This document shows positions 16,659 to 25,208 of a stretch of DNA of 64,000 bases, piece after piece; position 1 is the first letter of the stretch, and each line of letters opens with the position of its first letter. Source of the DNA: CAJQLB01 sp041392065 (GTDB lineage Bacteria; Bacteroidota; Bacteroidia; Flavobacteriales; Flavobacteriaceae). The position numbers and the translations under genes were made by a program. The stretch is from NCBI GenBank assembly GCA_041392065.1, contig JAWKMU010000004.1, positions 62,001 to 126,000 on the forward strand, given 5' to 3'. Under the pieces are notes generated by a model. It did no database searches. It saw nothing but the letters and a program-made list of their open reading frames with translations, and was not told where the DNA came from.

Positions 16659-17036
16659 TTAATTTAAATTAGTTTCAACCACTTGAATACCATTGTACTC
16701 AATAAGATATTCTTCATTTAAGTAAATTGGCAAATCCTCTCCTTTAGGATTACCAAGCCCAACGCCTGCATACAACACTTTAGCATCTTTCTCTCTAGCA
16801 TGTTTTTTAAAGGATTCCATCCAGACTACATCATAGTTGTTAGGGTTTTCAGGCAATATCACAGCTCTAACGATCACAAAAAAGTATTGACTGTTTTTAT
16901 CAATGCATACAAACTGAGGATGTTTTTTTAGTTTGCTGTTTACAGCAATAAACTCAAAGCCTCTGTTTTCTAAGTCTTTGCCAACATGATTCATGGCAAG
17001 ATTATGTAATTCTTGTGTTGTAAGTGCTATACTCAT
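16659..17036 (-). CDS. Conserved small protein, apbE partner
   Basis: 125 residues from the ATG at 17036 (MSIALTTQEL); a longer frame to 17099 starts with low-complexity sequence and is rejected. There is no signal peptide. The sequence (motifs GRGFE-like NRGFEFI, FVIVRAVILPENP, VWMESFKKHA, YAGVGLGNP) resembles a conserved Flavobacterial family sometimes labelled NQR subunit F-related because of its position, although it has no Fe-S or flavin motif. It stops 1 bp before the apbE start, so the two are almost certainly co-transcribed. The function is unknown; a role in flavinylation or Nqr assembly is a guess from context. Confidence 0.75.
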   Translation of the reverse strand: MSIALTTQELHNLAMNHVGKDLENRGFEFIAVNSKLKKHPQFVCIDKNSQYFFVIVRAVILPENPNNYDVVWMESFKKHAREKDAKVLYAGVGLGNPKGEDLPIYLNEEYLIEYNGIQVVETNLN

Positions 17037-17160
17037 AACGCAAAAATAGGATTTATAAAATGATAGATAAAATTGTTTAACTTTAAATGCTATAAACAAC
17101 CAAAGCTACACGTTTACTAAAAACTACTTACAATTAGATAAAATAAGTTAAATAATATAC

Positions 17161-18588
17161 ATGAAAAAAACATTAAAATTAATTGGAGTACTATTCCTTA
17201 TCGTTTTAGCAATCTTAATATTCAACACTTTAAGATTAGGTTCAAAACAAGTTGAACCTCAAACTTTAGAAAGTGTTAGCCTTCCAAGTGATGCCTTTCA
17301 AAACCTTTCAAAAGCTATACAATATCCAACCATTTCATTCAGTGAAGATGCCATTCCAGATTCAACAGCATTTTTTGGTTTTCACAGATTTCTTGAAGAG
17401 ACTTTTCCTTTAACTCATGCCAATTTATCGCTTGAAAAAATAAACACTTACAGTTTACTTTATACATGGAAAGGATCTGATGCTTCAAAAAAACCGATTA
17501 TTTTAATGTCTCACCAAGACGTTGTTCCTGTTGACGAACCAACTTTAGGTGATTGGGAAGCTGGACCATTTGAGGGCAAAATTACAGACACTCATATTAT
17601 TGGTCGTGGTACAATGGATGATAAAGGTACTTTAATTGGGTTATTAGAAGCAGTAGAAAAATTACTTGAAGAAGGTTTTGTGCCAACACGAACTATTTAT
17701 TTAGCTTCTGGTCATGACGAAGAAGTTGGTGGTGGCAATGGTGCTGCTGCAATAGCAGCTCATTTAAAAGCAAAAGGAGTGAATGCAGCTATGACGCTTG
17801 ATGAAGGTGGATTTATTGCCGAAGATTTAGTTCCTGGAGTTGATAAACCAGTTGCAATGGTTAACCTAGCCGAAAAAGGCTTTGCTTCTTTTAGGCTCAT
17901 TGTTGAAACAACTGGAGGACATAGTTCACAGCCACCTCGCGAAAACACCATTGGTATGCTCGCACAAGCTATTGTAGACTTAGAAAACAACCAATTACCT
18001 TACAAATTGGTTAATCCAGTTGATTATCAATTAGAATATATGGGAGCTGAACTTCCATTTTTTCAAAAGTTAGCCTTTGCTAATCCTTGGCTTTTTAAAA
18101 AACCTATACTTGAAGCTTTAAATGCGCATACCACAACTGCTCCAACCATTATTGATGGAGGTGTGAAAAATAACGTGATTCCAACAGTTGCAGAAGCAAC
18201 TATTAATTTTAGGATTCTTCCAGGAGAAACCATAGAATCTACAAAACAGCATATTGAAGCTACCATTTCAGATAAAATAAAAGTAGAGCCTGTTGGCTTT
18301 TTAACCAACCCTTCACCTGTTTCTAGTATTGATTCTGATGCTTTTAAAACTTTAGAACAAACCATACGTGATATGTTTCCAACCAGTATTGTTGTTCCTG
18401 GCTTAGTTGGTGGTGGTACTGATGCTAGATATTTTTATGATATTTCAGATGATGTGTATCGTTTTTATCCTATTCGTATTGGTCCTGATAGTATGACACG
18501 ATTTCATGGTATTGACGAAAAAATAAGTAAAGACAATTACAATGAGATTATTGAATTTGCCTACCACTTGATAAAGAAGTTTGATTAA
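17161..18588 (+). CDS. M20 family peptidase (carboxypeptidase S-like)
   Basis: A 475-residue zinc peptidase with an N-terminal membrane anchor (about 5-24). Metal and catalytic motifs are MSHQDVVPV, GRGTMDDKGT and GHDEEVGG, followed by the dimerisation lid domain (about 240-360) and the final RFHGIDEKIS histidine motif. It resembles yeast CPS1-type carboxypeptidases and not DapE or ArgE. Expected to act on small peptides or N-acyl amino acids at the membrane. The DUF6090 gene starts 2 bp after its stop. Confidence 0.9.
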   Translation: MKKTLKLIGVLFLIVLAILIFNTLRLGSKQVEPQTLESVSLPSDAFQNLSKAIQYPTISFSEDAIPDSTAFFGFHRFLEETFPLTHANLSLEKINTYSLLYTWKGSDASKKPIILMSHQDVVPVDEPTLGDWEAGPFEGKITDTHIIGRGTMDDKGTLIGLLEAVEKLLEEGFVPTRTIYLASGHDEEVGGGNGAAAIAAHLKAKGVNAAMTLDEGGFIAEDLVPGVDKPVAMVNLAEKGFASFRLIVETTGGHSSQPPRENTIGMLAQAIVDLENNQLPYKLVNPVDYQLEYMGAELPFFQKLAFANPWLFKKPILEALNAHTTTAPTIIDGGVKNNVIPTVAEATINFRILPGETIESTKQHIEATISDKIKVEPVGFLTNPSPVSSIDSDAFKTLEQTIRDMFPTSIVVPGLVGGGTDARYFYDISDDVYRFYPIRIGPDSMTRFHGIDEKISKDNYNEIIEFAYHLIKKFD

Positions 18589-18590
18589 TT

Positions 18591-19280
18591 ATGATTAAGC
18601 TTTTCAGAAACATTAGACGTAAACTCATGGAAACTGGAAAAACAAGTAAGTATCTCAAATATGCCATTGGTGAAATAATTCTCGTGGTTATTGGTATTCT
18701 TATTGCACTTCAAATTAATAATTGGAATGAAAATCAAAAAGAAATTAGGCTGGAAAAGACCATTAAAATTGGTATAATAAAAGAACTAAAAAAGAATTTA
18801 CAATCCATAGATAATGTAATTGCATTTCATAAAAAGAAACAACAAGCGTATCAAAGCCTTCCTTCCGGTTTTGAAAAAGATTATGTTGACAATAGTGAAA
18901 TACTCGATTCCTTGGTAATGGTTGTAATTAATTTAAATGATACTTTTTTTCCAGCCGATGGTGTTTTTCAATCTAGTATAGCTGACAATCAATTGTCACA
19001 GTTTTCAGATGCTAAGTTTTTCCAAAATGCCATCATTCTATATAAATCAACCTATACTAAAATAAAAGACAACAGTAATATGTTGGATAACAGATATGAT
19101 TATATGGTAAGAAAATATGCTGGTCTTAAACGTACTGGTAAGTTAACGTCCATACCAAATCTTAATTTAAATGAATTAGCCAATGATTTAAACTATTACA
19201 TATTACAATCTGTTTATTATGTGAACCTATTGGAAATGACAAAAAAAGAAATACAACAACTTATTGAAAACCACTCGTAA
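18591..19280 (+). CDS. DUF6090-type membrane protein
   Basis: A 229-residue protein. The N-terminus (MIKLFRNIRRKL, then KYLKYAIGEI) is followed by one membrane helix (about 27-43) and a conserved ALQINNWNE motif, the signature I associate with DUF6090; the C-terminal 170 residues are helical. Function unknown. It follows the M20 peptidase by 2 bp and precedes a paralogue whose start is 13 bp after its stop. Such genes often occur as tandem copies in Flavobacteria. Confidence 0.8.
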   Translation: MIKLFRNIRRKLMETGKTSKYLKYAIGEIILVVIGILIALQINNWNENQKEIRLEKTIKIGIIKELKKNLQSIDNVIAFHKKKQQAYQSLPSGFEKDYVDNSEILDSLVMVVINLNDTFFPADGVFQSSIADNQLSQFSDAKFFQNAIILYKSTYTKIKDNSNMLDNRYDYMVRKYAGLKRTGKLTSIPNLNLNELANDLNYYILQSVYYVNLLEMTKKEIQQLIENHS

Positions 19281-19293
19281 TTTTAATTACTCA

Positions 19294-20004
19294 ATGATCA
19301 AACTATTTCGCAACATACGTAAATCACTCCTCAAAGAGGGCAAAACCACCAACTACCTAAAATACGCCATAGGAGAAATTGTGCTAGTAGTGATTGGAAT
19401 TTTGATTGCGTTGCAGATTAATAATTGGAATGAATATAGAAAAAATGAATCCAATACAACATTAATGCTAAAACAACTAAAAGAAGAAAACTTATCAAAT
19501 CTTTCAGATCTTTTAGAAGGCAAACCAAACAGGGATTCACTAAGTTCGAAAACTCGTTTTTTTATTAATTTTTTAAGAAATACTGATAGTATCAATAATA
19601 TAGAAAGAACCAAATTCCACTTATCATTTCAACTTCAATCTGAATCTTATTCGTTTACTGAAAATGCCCTGATAAGATATTTGAACTCAAATGTTAATGA
19701 AAATTCAGCATTAATTAAAGAGCTGATAGAACTTCAATCTTATCAAAAAAACCTCACTTATATTTCTGAAAAAGCAATGGACTCAAGATTTGATAATGTT
19801 TTTAATTTTCTGATTAATGATGTTGACTATAGTACTTTAGAAATACATTCATTAGATAAAATTAAGTCATTCGAATTTAGAAACAAACTCAATTTAACTT
19901 TAGTTATTGAGAGTGCAGTAAACAGTCAATTTTATAAAACACTAAAACAGGAGCAAAAAGTGGATTCCATTTTATCAAATTATCTTAAGAATAAGAATTC
20001 TTAA
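19294..20004 (+). CDS. DUF6090-type membrane protein (second copy)
   Basis: 236 residues from the ATG at 19294 (MIKLFRNIRK); a frame starting at 19264 would overlap the upstream paralogue and add 10 unrelated residues. It has the same plan: basic N-terminus, one membrane helix, ALQINNWNE, then a divergent helical C-terminal domain. The N-terminal 45 residues are much more similar between the two copies than the rest, suggesting a shared membrane module with a variable output domain. Function unknown. Confidence 0.8.
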   Translation: MIKLFRNIRKSLLKEGKTTNYLKYAIGEIVLVVIGILIALQINNWNEYRKNESNTTLMLKQLKEENLSNLSDLLEGKPNRDSLSSKTRFFINFLRNTDSINNIERTKFHLSFQLQSESYSFTENALIRYLNSNVNENSALIKELIELQSYQKNLTYISEKAMDSRFDNVFNFLINDVDYSTLEIHSLDKIKSFEFRNKLNLTLVIESAVNSQFYKTLKQEQKVDSILSNYLKNKNS

Positions 20005-20005
20005 A

Positions 20006-20038
20006 ACAAAAAGCCCAACACAATGTGTTGGGTTTTTT
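20006..20038. terminator. Bidirectional terminator between DUF6090 and nqrF genes
   Basis: Perfect stem CCCAACACA/TGTGTTGGG (20014-20022 with 20024-20032), A-run before and T-run after, between convergent genes. Confidence 0.9.
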
Positions 20039-20055
20039 GATATAACTAACAAAGA

Positions 20056-21366
20056 TTATCCTCCAAAGTCATCAAATCTGATGTGTTCATCTGGAATTCC
20101 AAAATCTTCTCCCATTTTCTGAACGGCTTTGTTCATTAATGGTGGTCCACAGAAATACAATTCTATATCTTCTGGAGATTCATGATGATTCAAATAATTA
20201 TCAATAACACAATTGTGAATGAAACCTACAAATCCATCACCTTCTTCATCATTAATATCTTTTTTAACTTTCCAGTTATCTTCTGGTAAAGGCTCAGATA
20301 ATGCTAAATAGAATTTAAAGTTAGGGAAATTGTCCTCTAACTGTTTAAAGTGATCTAAATAGAATAACTCACGCTTAGAACGTCCACCATACCAATAGGT
20401 TACTTTTCTACCTGTTTTTAAGGTTTTGAATAAATGGTATAAATGAGAACGCATTGGAGCCATACCAGCACCACCACCAACATATAGCATTTCACTTTCA
20501 GACTCATTGATAAAGAACTCACCATAAGGCCCTGAAATGGTTACTTTATCACCAGGCTTTTGAGCAAAAATATAAGAAGATGCCACACCTGGATTTACAT
20601 CCATCCATCCATTTTTATTACGATCCCAAGGTGGAGTTGCAATACGAACATTAAGCATAATATCTCTACCTTCAGCTGGATAAGAAGCCATAGAGTAAGC
20701 TCTTTCAACCGTTTCAGTATTTTTCATTACCAATGGCCAAAGACCAAATTTATCCCATTCAGCTTGAAACTTATCTGGAGTTTCATGCTCTTCAGGATGT
20801 GCTGTGATATCAATATCTGAATATTTAATTTCGCATGGTGGAATCTCAATTTGAATATATCCACCAGCTTTATAATTCATATCTTCAGGTATACGAACAA
20901 CAAATTCTTTAATAAATGATGCTACGTTATAGTTACGTACAACTTCTGCTTCCCATTTCTTAATACCAAAAACTTCCTCTGGAATTGTAATTTCCATGTC
21001 TTGCTTTACTTTTACCTGACAAGCTAAACGAGCACCATGTTGTAATTCTTTACGAGTAAAGTGAGGTGTTTCAGTTGGTAACGCTTCTCCTCCTCCTGAT
21101 AAAACATGGCATTCGCACTGAATACAAGTTCCACCACCACCACATGCCGATGGTAAAAAGATTTTAGAATTACCTAAGGTAGATAATAAGCTTCCTCCAG
21201 AGGCAACTTCTATTTCTTTTTCACCATTTATCTTAATCTTAACTGGGCCTGAAGGTGATAATTTTTGTTTTACAAATAACAACAGCGCTACCAATAATAA
21301 GGTTACAAGCAAAAATGCAGCAACTGTTGCTAATATTGTTCCTAATGTACTTGCGGCTAATATCAT
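20056..21366 (-). CDS. nqrF: Na+-NQR subunit F (NADH-oxidising, FAD and 2Fe-2S)
   Basis: Electron entry subunit of the Na+-translocating NADH:quinone oxidoreductase. The 436-residue protein has one N-terminal membrane helix (about 8-31), a 2Fe-2S ferredoxin domain with C75, C81, C84 and C116, then a ferredoxin-reductase-like domain with the FAD motif RAYSMASYP (about 222-230) and the NADH motif GGGAGMAPMRSH. All cofactor motifs are present and the length fits the family (about 407-435). Last gene of the nqrABCDEF operon, 1 bp after nqrE. Confidence 0.97.
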   Translation of the reverse strand: MILAASTLGTILATVAAFLLVTLLLVALLLFVKQKLSPSGPVKIKINGEKEIEVASGGSLLSTLGNSKIFLPSACGGGGTCIQCECHVLSGGGEALPTETPHFTRKELQHGARLACQVKVKQDMEITIPEEVFGIKKWEAEVVRNYNVASFIKEFVVRIPEDMNYKAGGYIQIEIPPCEIKYSDIDITAHPEEHETPDKFQAEWDKFGLWPLVMKNTETVERAYSMASYPAEGRDIMLNVRIATPPWDRNKNGWMDVNPGVASSYIFAQKPGDKVTISGPYGEFFINESESEMLYVGGGAGMAPMRSHLYHLFKTLKTGRKVTYWYGGRSKRELFYLDHFKQLEDNFPNFKFYLALSEPLPEDNWKVKKDINDEEGDGFVGFIHNCVIDNYLNHHESPEDIELYFCGPPLMNKAVQKMGEDFGIPDEHIRFDDFGG

Positions 21367-21367
21367 G

Positions 21368-22123
21368 TTATTCTTCTTCTTTTAAAGTGTTATTAGCTAA
21401 TTCTTCTATTTGTTCTTCGTCAGACGTTTCGACTGCGCTCAACGTGACATCATTTTCAAGGGTATTTTCAACCAATACTGTTTTTTCCTCTTTTACTTCT
21501 TCGTCTCCTCCAGTAAGCATTCCACCAAAACTCATAAATCCAATCGCCATTAAACCTGTAATGATAAATGTAATTCCTAAGCCTCTTAAAGGAGCTGGCA
21601 CGTTTGAGTATCTGATTTTTTCACGAATAGCTGCAATGGCTAAAATGGCCAAAAACCAACCTATTCCTGAACCAATTCCGTAAGTTGTTGCTAATCCTAA
21701 AGTTGGTATTTCACGAGATTGCATGAATAACGAACCTCCTAAAATTGCACAGTTTACAGCAATTAATGGTAAGAAAATTCCAAGTGAATTATATAATGAT
21801 GGTGAAAATTTCTCTACAACAATTTCTACTAATTGTACCATGGTTGCAATAGTTGCAATGAACATGATAAACGAAAGGAAGCTCAAGTCGTAACTTGCAT
21901 ACTCCTCTCCTAACCAAGACAGTGCACCTTCTTGTAAAATATATTGATCTAACAACCAGTTTACTGGTACTGTTACAGCCAAAACAAAGATTACAGCTGC
22001 TCCAAGTCCAACTGCTGTTGAAACTTTTTTGGATACTGCAAGGTATGAACACATTCCAAGGAACGTGGCAAATACCATGTTATCTATAAATATCGATTTG
22101 AAAAATAATTCTATATGTTCCAT
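21368..22123 (-). CDS. nqrE: Na+-NQR subunit E, with extended C-terminus
   Basis: Integral membrane subunit with six helices; with NqrD it forms the symmetric core carrying an iron centre between the half-helices. Conserved motifs MVFATFLGMC and NCAILGG are present. The first 200 residues cover the normal family length (about 198-205). A further 50 residues form a highly acidic tail absent from typical NqrE. Residues 225-234 of this tail (DVTLSAVETS) are encoded by one unit of the intergenic hairpin repeat family (21422-21449), so the tail appears to have grown by, or been invaded by, repeat DNA. The reading frame is intact. Confidence 0.96.
   Translation of the reverse strand: MEHIELFFKSIFIDNMVFATFLGMCSYLAVSKKVSTAVGLGAAVIFVLAVTVPVNWLLDQYILQEGALSWLGEEYASYDLSFLSFIMFIATIATMVQLVEIVVEKFSPSLYNSLGIFLPLIAVNCAILGGSLFMQSREIPTLGLATTYGIGSGIGWFLAILAIAAIREKIRYSNVPAPLRGLGITFIITGLMAIGFMSFGGMLTGGDEEVKEEKTVLVENTLENDVTLSAVETSDEEQIEELANNTLKEEE
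21422..21449 (-). repeat. Hairpin repeat unit inside the nqrE coding region
   Basis: Read on the minus strand, the 28-nt unit begins TGTCACGTTGAGCGCAGTCG and ends ACGTCT. It matches the intergenic unit at 1897-1924 at 24 of 28 positions, and the four differences are two compensated stem base pairs (ACGTT/AACGT versus ACCTC/GAGGT). It is translated as part of NqrE. Confidence 0.8.
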
Positions 22124-22134
22124 AATATTTTATT

Positions 22135-22782
22135 CTAGTGATCTTCTACTAATGCTGGGTTTTTAGTACGTTGTACCCAAATGATTATTCCTACAACAAT
22201 TAATGCCATTGGTGCCAATAACATAAATCCGTTGTTTTCGTATCCAATACTATACAATCCGGTTTTTGCAATTGGATCTCCTAATACTTTAAAACCTAAT
22301 AAGGTACCTGATCCTAATAATTCTCTAAAGAATCCAACAATGATTAGGATTATTCCATATCCTAATGCATTACCAATTCCATCGAGAAAAGATCTCCAAG
22401 GACCATTTCCTAAAGCAAAAGCTTCAAAACGTCCCATAATGATACAGTTAGTAATAATTAAACCAATAAATGCTCCAAGTTCTTTACTTAATTGATAAGA
22501 AAATGCTTTTAAAACTTGATCAACTATAATTACTAAAGCAGCTACAACAGTAAGCTGTACAATAATTCTAATTTTTGAAGGAATAATATTTCTGATAAGA
22601 GAGATAACTACGTTACCAACTCCTAATACAAATATTACAGAAACTGCCATTACTATTGATGCTTTTAACTGCGCAGTAATAGCCAAAGCTGAACAAATAC
22701 CTAATACTTGAATAGTAATTGGGTTATTGTCTGCCAATGGATCTAATATTAATTTGCTGTCTTTTTTTGATAAAAGTCCCAT
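22135..22782 (-). CDS. nqrD: Na+-NQR subunit D
   Basis: A 215-residue integral membrane subunit, homologous to and partner of NqrE. Six predicted helices; the NPITIQVLGICSALAIT opening and the ITNCIIMGR motif with the iron-ligand cysteine are present. Length fits the family. nqrE follows 11 bp later. Upstream, the usual neighbour nqrC is separated by an inserted four-helix-bundle gene. Confidence 0.96.
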   Translation of the reverse strand: MGLLSKKDSKLILDPLADNNPITIQVLGICSALAITAQLKASIVMAVSVIFVLGVGNVVISLIRNIIPSKIRIIVQLTVVAALVIIVDQVLKAFSYQLSKELGAFIGLIITNCIIMGRFEAFALGNGPWRSFLDGIGNALGYGIILIIVGFFRELLGSGTLLGFKVLGDPIAKTGLYSIGYENNGFMLLAPMALIVVGIIIWVQRTKNPALVEDH

Positions 22783-22789
22783 ATTTTTT

Positions 22790-23203
22790 TGAGTGTCTAA
22801 AGTTATAAGTACTTAAAGTTTATTAGCTATTGATGTGAAAATTGCCAAAAGCTCTTTTGCTTCTTTCCTTAGTTCTTTTAATTTTTCTTTATTTATAAAT
22901 TTAATTTCTTCAATTATTTCTAACCAATAATCTGTTTCGCTCGCTTCACTCAAACTGATTCTAATTTTATTTTTAAAATCTTTCTTACTTCTACTTCTAT
23001 TGGCTTCCCTATAATTTGCTCCAATACTTGTTCCTGATTTAGTGAGTTGATTTCTCAAAACAAAAGCTTCAGTTGTGTTAGGTAAACTTGCCGACAAATT
23101 TATAATTTCAATAGCGAATTTAATAGTTCGCTTCTCTAATTTTTCAGCAAATTCTTTATTGGTCATTTTAACTTTAAATATTTAAGGCACTTAGTACACT
23201 TTT
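22790..23203. mobile_element. Possible inserted segment in the nqr operon (four-helix-bundle gene with imperfect inverted ends)
   Basis: A roughly 410-bp segment between nqrD and nqrC. The left end (from 22790, GAGTGTCTAAAGT) and the right end read on the minus strand (from 23203, AAGTGTACTAAGT) are imperfect inverted repeats of about 13 bp. The only gene inside is the S23-type protein. No transposase is present. The boundaries are my estimate. Confidence 0.4.
22813..23166 (-). CDS. Four-helix-bundle protein (23S rRNA intervening-sequence protein family)
   Basis: A 117-residue all-helical protein of the S23/IVP family, recognisable from the motifs FAIEIINL, LRNQLTKSGTSIGANYREANRSRSKKDF (split across residues 39-66) and EASETDYWLEII. 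The family was first seen encoded in intervening sequences of spirochaete 23S rRNA, but stand-alone genes are widespread in Bacteroidetes; the molecular function is unclear (a pentameric bundle with possible nucleic-acid binding). It sits in the same direction inside the nqr operon, between nqrC and nqrD, flanked by imperfect inverted repeats, and has no evident connection with NADH oxidation. Confidence 0.9.
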   Translation of the reverse strand: MTNKEFAEKLEKRTIKFAIEIINLSASLPNTTEAFVLRNQLTKSGTSIGANYREANRSRSKKDFKNKIRISLSEASETDYWLEIIEEIKFINKEKLKELRKEAKELLAIFTSIANKL

Positions 23204-23211
23204 AACTTAAC

Positions 23212-23961
23212 CTAGTTTTTTAAAGTTTTAAAATAAGGCACATACAATCTCAAATCGTTTCTAAGCATTGCTGCAACACCATCACCTGTAATGGTTGCTC
23301 CTGCAATGGCATCAACCTCATTATCTGTTTTATCATTGTTTAATGGATCTGCGTTGCTTTTAGAAATATTAATTCCTACAAAACTTCCAGATTCATCCAT
23401 TAAATGTTCTCCAATAAAGTCATCCATAAAGAAGCGCTCTTTAATGTTTGCGCCAAGTCCTGCAGTTTCTCCTTGATGATCAAAATAAGCACCTTGAACT
23501 ACCATATTCTCGTCCATTGCTACATAAGCCCAAACCGCATCCCAAAGTCCTTTCCCTCTAATTGGTGCTATGTAAAAAGTTTTTCCATCTTTTTCACCAA
23601 CAAATAAAGGCAAACGTCTTTCTTTACCATCATTTGCTGCAGATTGTTCTTTTTTAACATCGATTAAGTATGCTTGATCATCTTCCTGTACATCAGTACC
23701 ATTGGTAATTACCAATTGACGAGTAATATATTTTGTAAATTCTTCTCCTACTTTAGCATCTTCAACAAAGGCAACACTGGATTCGTCATTTTCATGAACT
23801 CCCATTGCGTAAAGAATATTTTGTTGTTTCTCAATACGTTTGTTTTCGCTTATTTTCGGTCTTAAAGAAGATGCAACAAATGCAAGTAAAGCTCCAACAA
23901 CTATTACCATTCCTATGGCAAATAGTATTGTATATAAATTTTTATCTGTTTTATTTTCCAT
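23212..23961 (-). CDS. nqrC: Na+-NQR subunit C (covalent FMN)
   Basis: A 249-residue subunit with one N-terminal membrane helix (about 10-32) and a periplasmic FMN-binding domain. The flavinylation motif DAIAGATIT (217-225) is present, with T225 as the predicted FMN-linked threonine and the serine of the usual SGAT replaced by Ala220. Flavinylation requires ApbE, encoded at 15680-16657. Family length. nqrB lies 2 bp upstream. Confidence 0.96.
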   Translation of the reverse strand: MENKTDKNLYTILFAIGMVIVVGALLAFVASSLRPKISENKRIEKQQNILYAMGVHENDESSVAFVEDAKVGEEFTKYITRQLVITNGTDVQEDDQAYLIDVKKEQSAANDGKERRLPLFVGEKDGKTFYIAPIRGKGLWDAVWAYVAMDENMVVQGAYFDHQGETAGLGANIKERFFMDDFIGEHLMDESGSFVGINISKSNADPLNNDKTDNEVDAIAGATITGDGVAAMLRNDLRLYVPYFKTLKN

Positions 23962-23963
23962 CG

Positions 23964-25172
23964 TTAAGCCGTTTTTGTTTTAAGACGTTTAAGTCTACGT
24001 TTAACATTGCCTTGAACCACATAATGATCTATTGTTGGTGCAAATACGTTCATTAATAAAATAGCAAGCATAACACCTTCTGGATAAGCTGGATTGAACA
24101 CACGTATCATAATTGAAATAAAACCAGCTAAAAACCCATAAATCCATTTTCCTTTATTGGTTTGTGAAGCAGTAACAGGGTCTGTTGCCATGAATACTGT
24201 ACCAAATGCAAAACCACCTATTAATAAGTGATGCCACCAAGTGGTACTCATTAAGCTATAAAATTTACTGCTTTCTCCTATCCAACCTGAATCTACAACT
24301 CCATTAAAAATTAATCCCATAGCTAATCCTCCTAATGCCATAGATAACATGATTCTCCAACTTCCAATCTTAGTAAAGATTAAGAATAAACCACCTAACA
24401 AGATTAGCAATGTAGAAGTTTCACCAACTGAACCAGGAATAATTCCGTAGAACATATCCATAACATCGTATCCTAAAACACCATTGTTTTGTGCCAAACT
24501 ACCTAGAATAGTTTCTCCTGAAATAGCATCAGGTGTTCCAGCTCTTTCTACTGCACCATGAATCCAAACTTTATCTCCAGTCATCCAAGTTGGATAAGCA
24601 AAGAATAAAAAGGCTCTGATGGTTAAAGCCGGATTAAGAATATTCATTCCTGTACCACCAAAAACTTCTTTACCTATTACAACTCCAAAGGCTACTGCAA
24701 CTGCAAGCATCCAAAGAGGAATATCAACAGGAACAATTAAAGGCACTAACATTCCTGTTACAAGGTAACCTTCTTCTACTTCATGTTTTTTAATAACTGC
24801 GAATAAGAATTCGATTGCTAAACCAACACCATACGAAACAACAACTAACGGTAAAACTTTCCAAAGTCCTATCACAAAATTATCCCATGACCAAAAAATT
24901 GGATCTAAAAATCCGTTTGCTCTAGAAATATCTCCTAAAGCTAAATGATGCTGATAACCAGCATTAAACATACCGAAAATCAAACATGGAATCAAGGCCA
25001 TTATAACCGTATTCATAGTACGTTTTAAATCGTCAGCTGCTTTTATATGAGTACCTCCATGAGTGGTCTCATTTGGTAAGTATAGAAACGTATGGATTGC
25101 GTTAAACGCAGGAGCCATTTTGGTTCCTTTATACTTTTCTTTTAAATTATGTAAACTACTTTTTAAACCCAT
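23964..25172 (-). CDS. nqrB: Na+-NQR subunit B (covalent FMN, Na+ channel subunit)
   Basis: A 402-residue polytopic subunit that carries covalent FMN and riboflavin and contributes the Na+ path. About ten membrane helices; the flavinylation motif PGSVGETST (246-254) is intact, and KEVFGGTGMNILNPAL (168-183) and FMATDPVTA are conserved. Its length matches Vibrio NqrB. Transcribed from nqrA, 36 bp upstream. Confidence 0.97.
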   Translation of the reverse strand: MGLKSSLHNLKEKYKGTKMAPAFNAIHTFLYLPNETTHGGTHIKAADDLKRTMNTVIMALIPCLIFGMFNAGYQHHLALGDISRANGFLDPIFWSWDNFVIGLWKVLPLVVVSYGVGLAIEFLFAVIKKHEVEEGYLVTGMLVPLIVPVDIPLWMLAVAVAFGVVIGKEVFGGTGMNILNPALTIRAFLFFAYPTWMTGDKVWIHGAVERAGTPDAISGETILGSLAQNNGVLGYDVMDMFYGIIPGSVGETSTLLILLGGLFLIFTKIGSWRIMLSMALGGLAMGLIFNGVVDSGWIGESSKFYSLMSTTWWHHLLIGGFAFGTVFMATDPVTASQTNKGKWIYGFLAGFISIMIRVFNPAYPEGVMLAILLMNVFAPTIDHYVVQGNVKRRLKRLKTKTA

Positions 25173-25208
25173 TTTGTAATATTTTTCATTTCGTTCCTCA
25201 ATGAATAA

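Noticed and set aside
21789..22052. Frame-shifted reading frame within nqrE
   Set aside because: Same-strand shadow of NqrE, whose own frame is intact and conserved.
22813..23166. S23-family gene as evidence of a nearby 23S rRNA gene
   Set aside because: No rRNA sequence is present; the gene lies between intact nqrC and nqrD.
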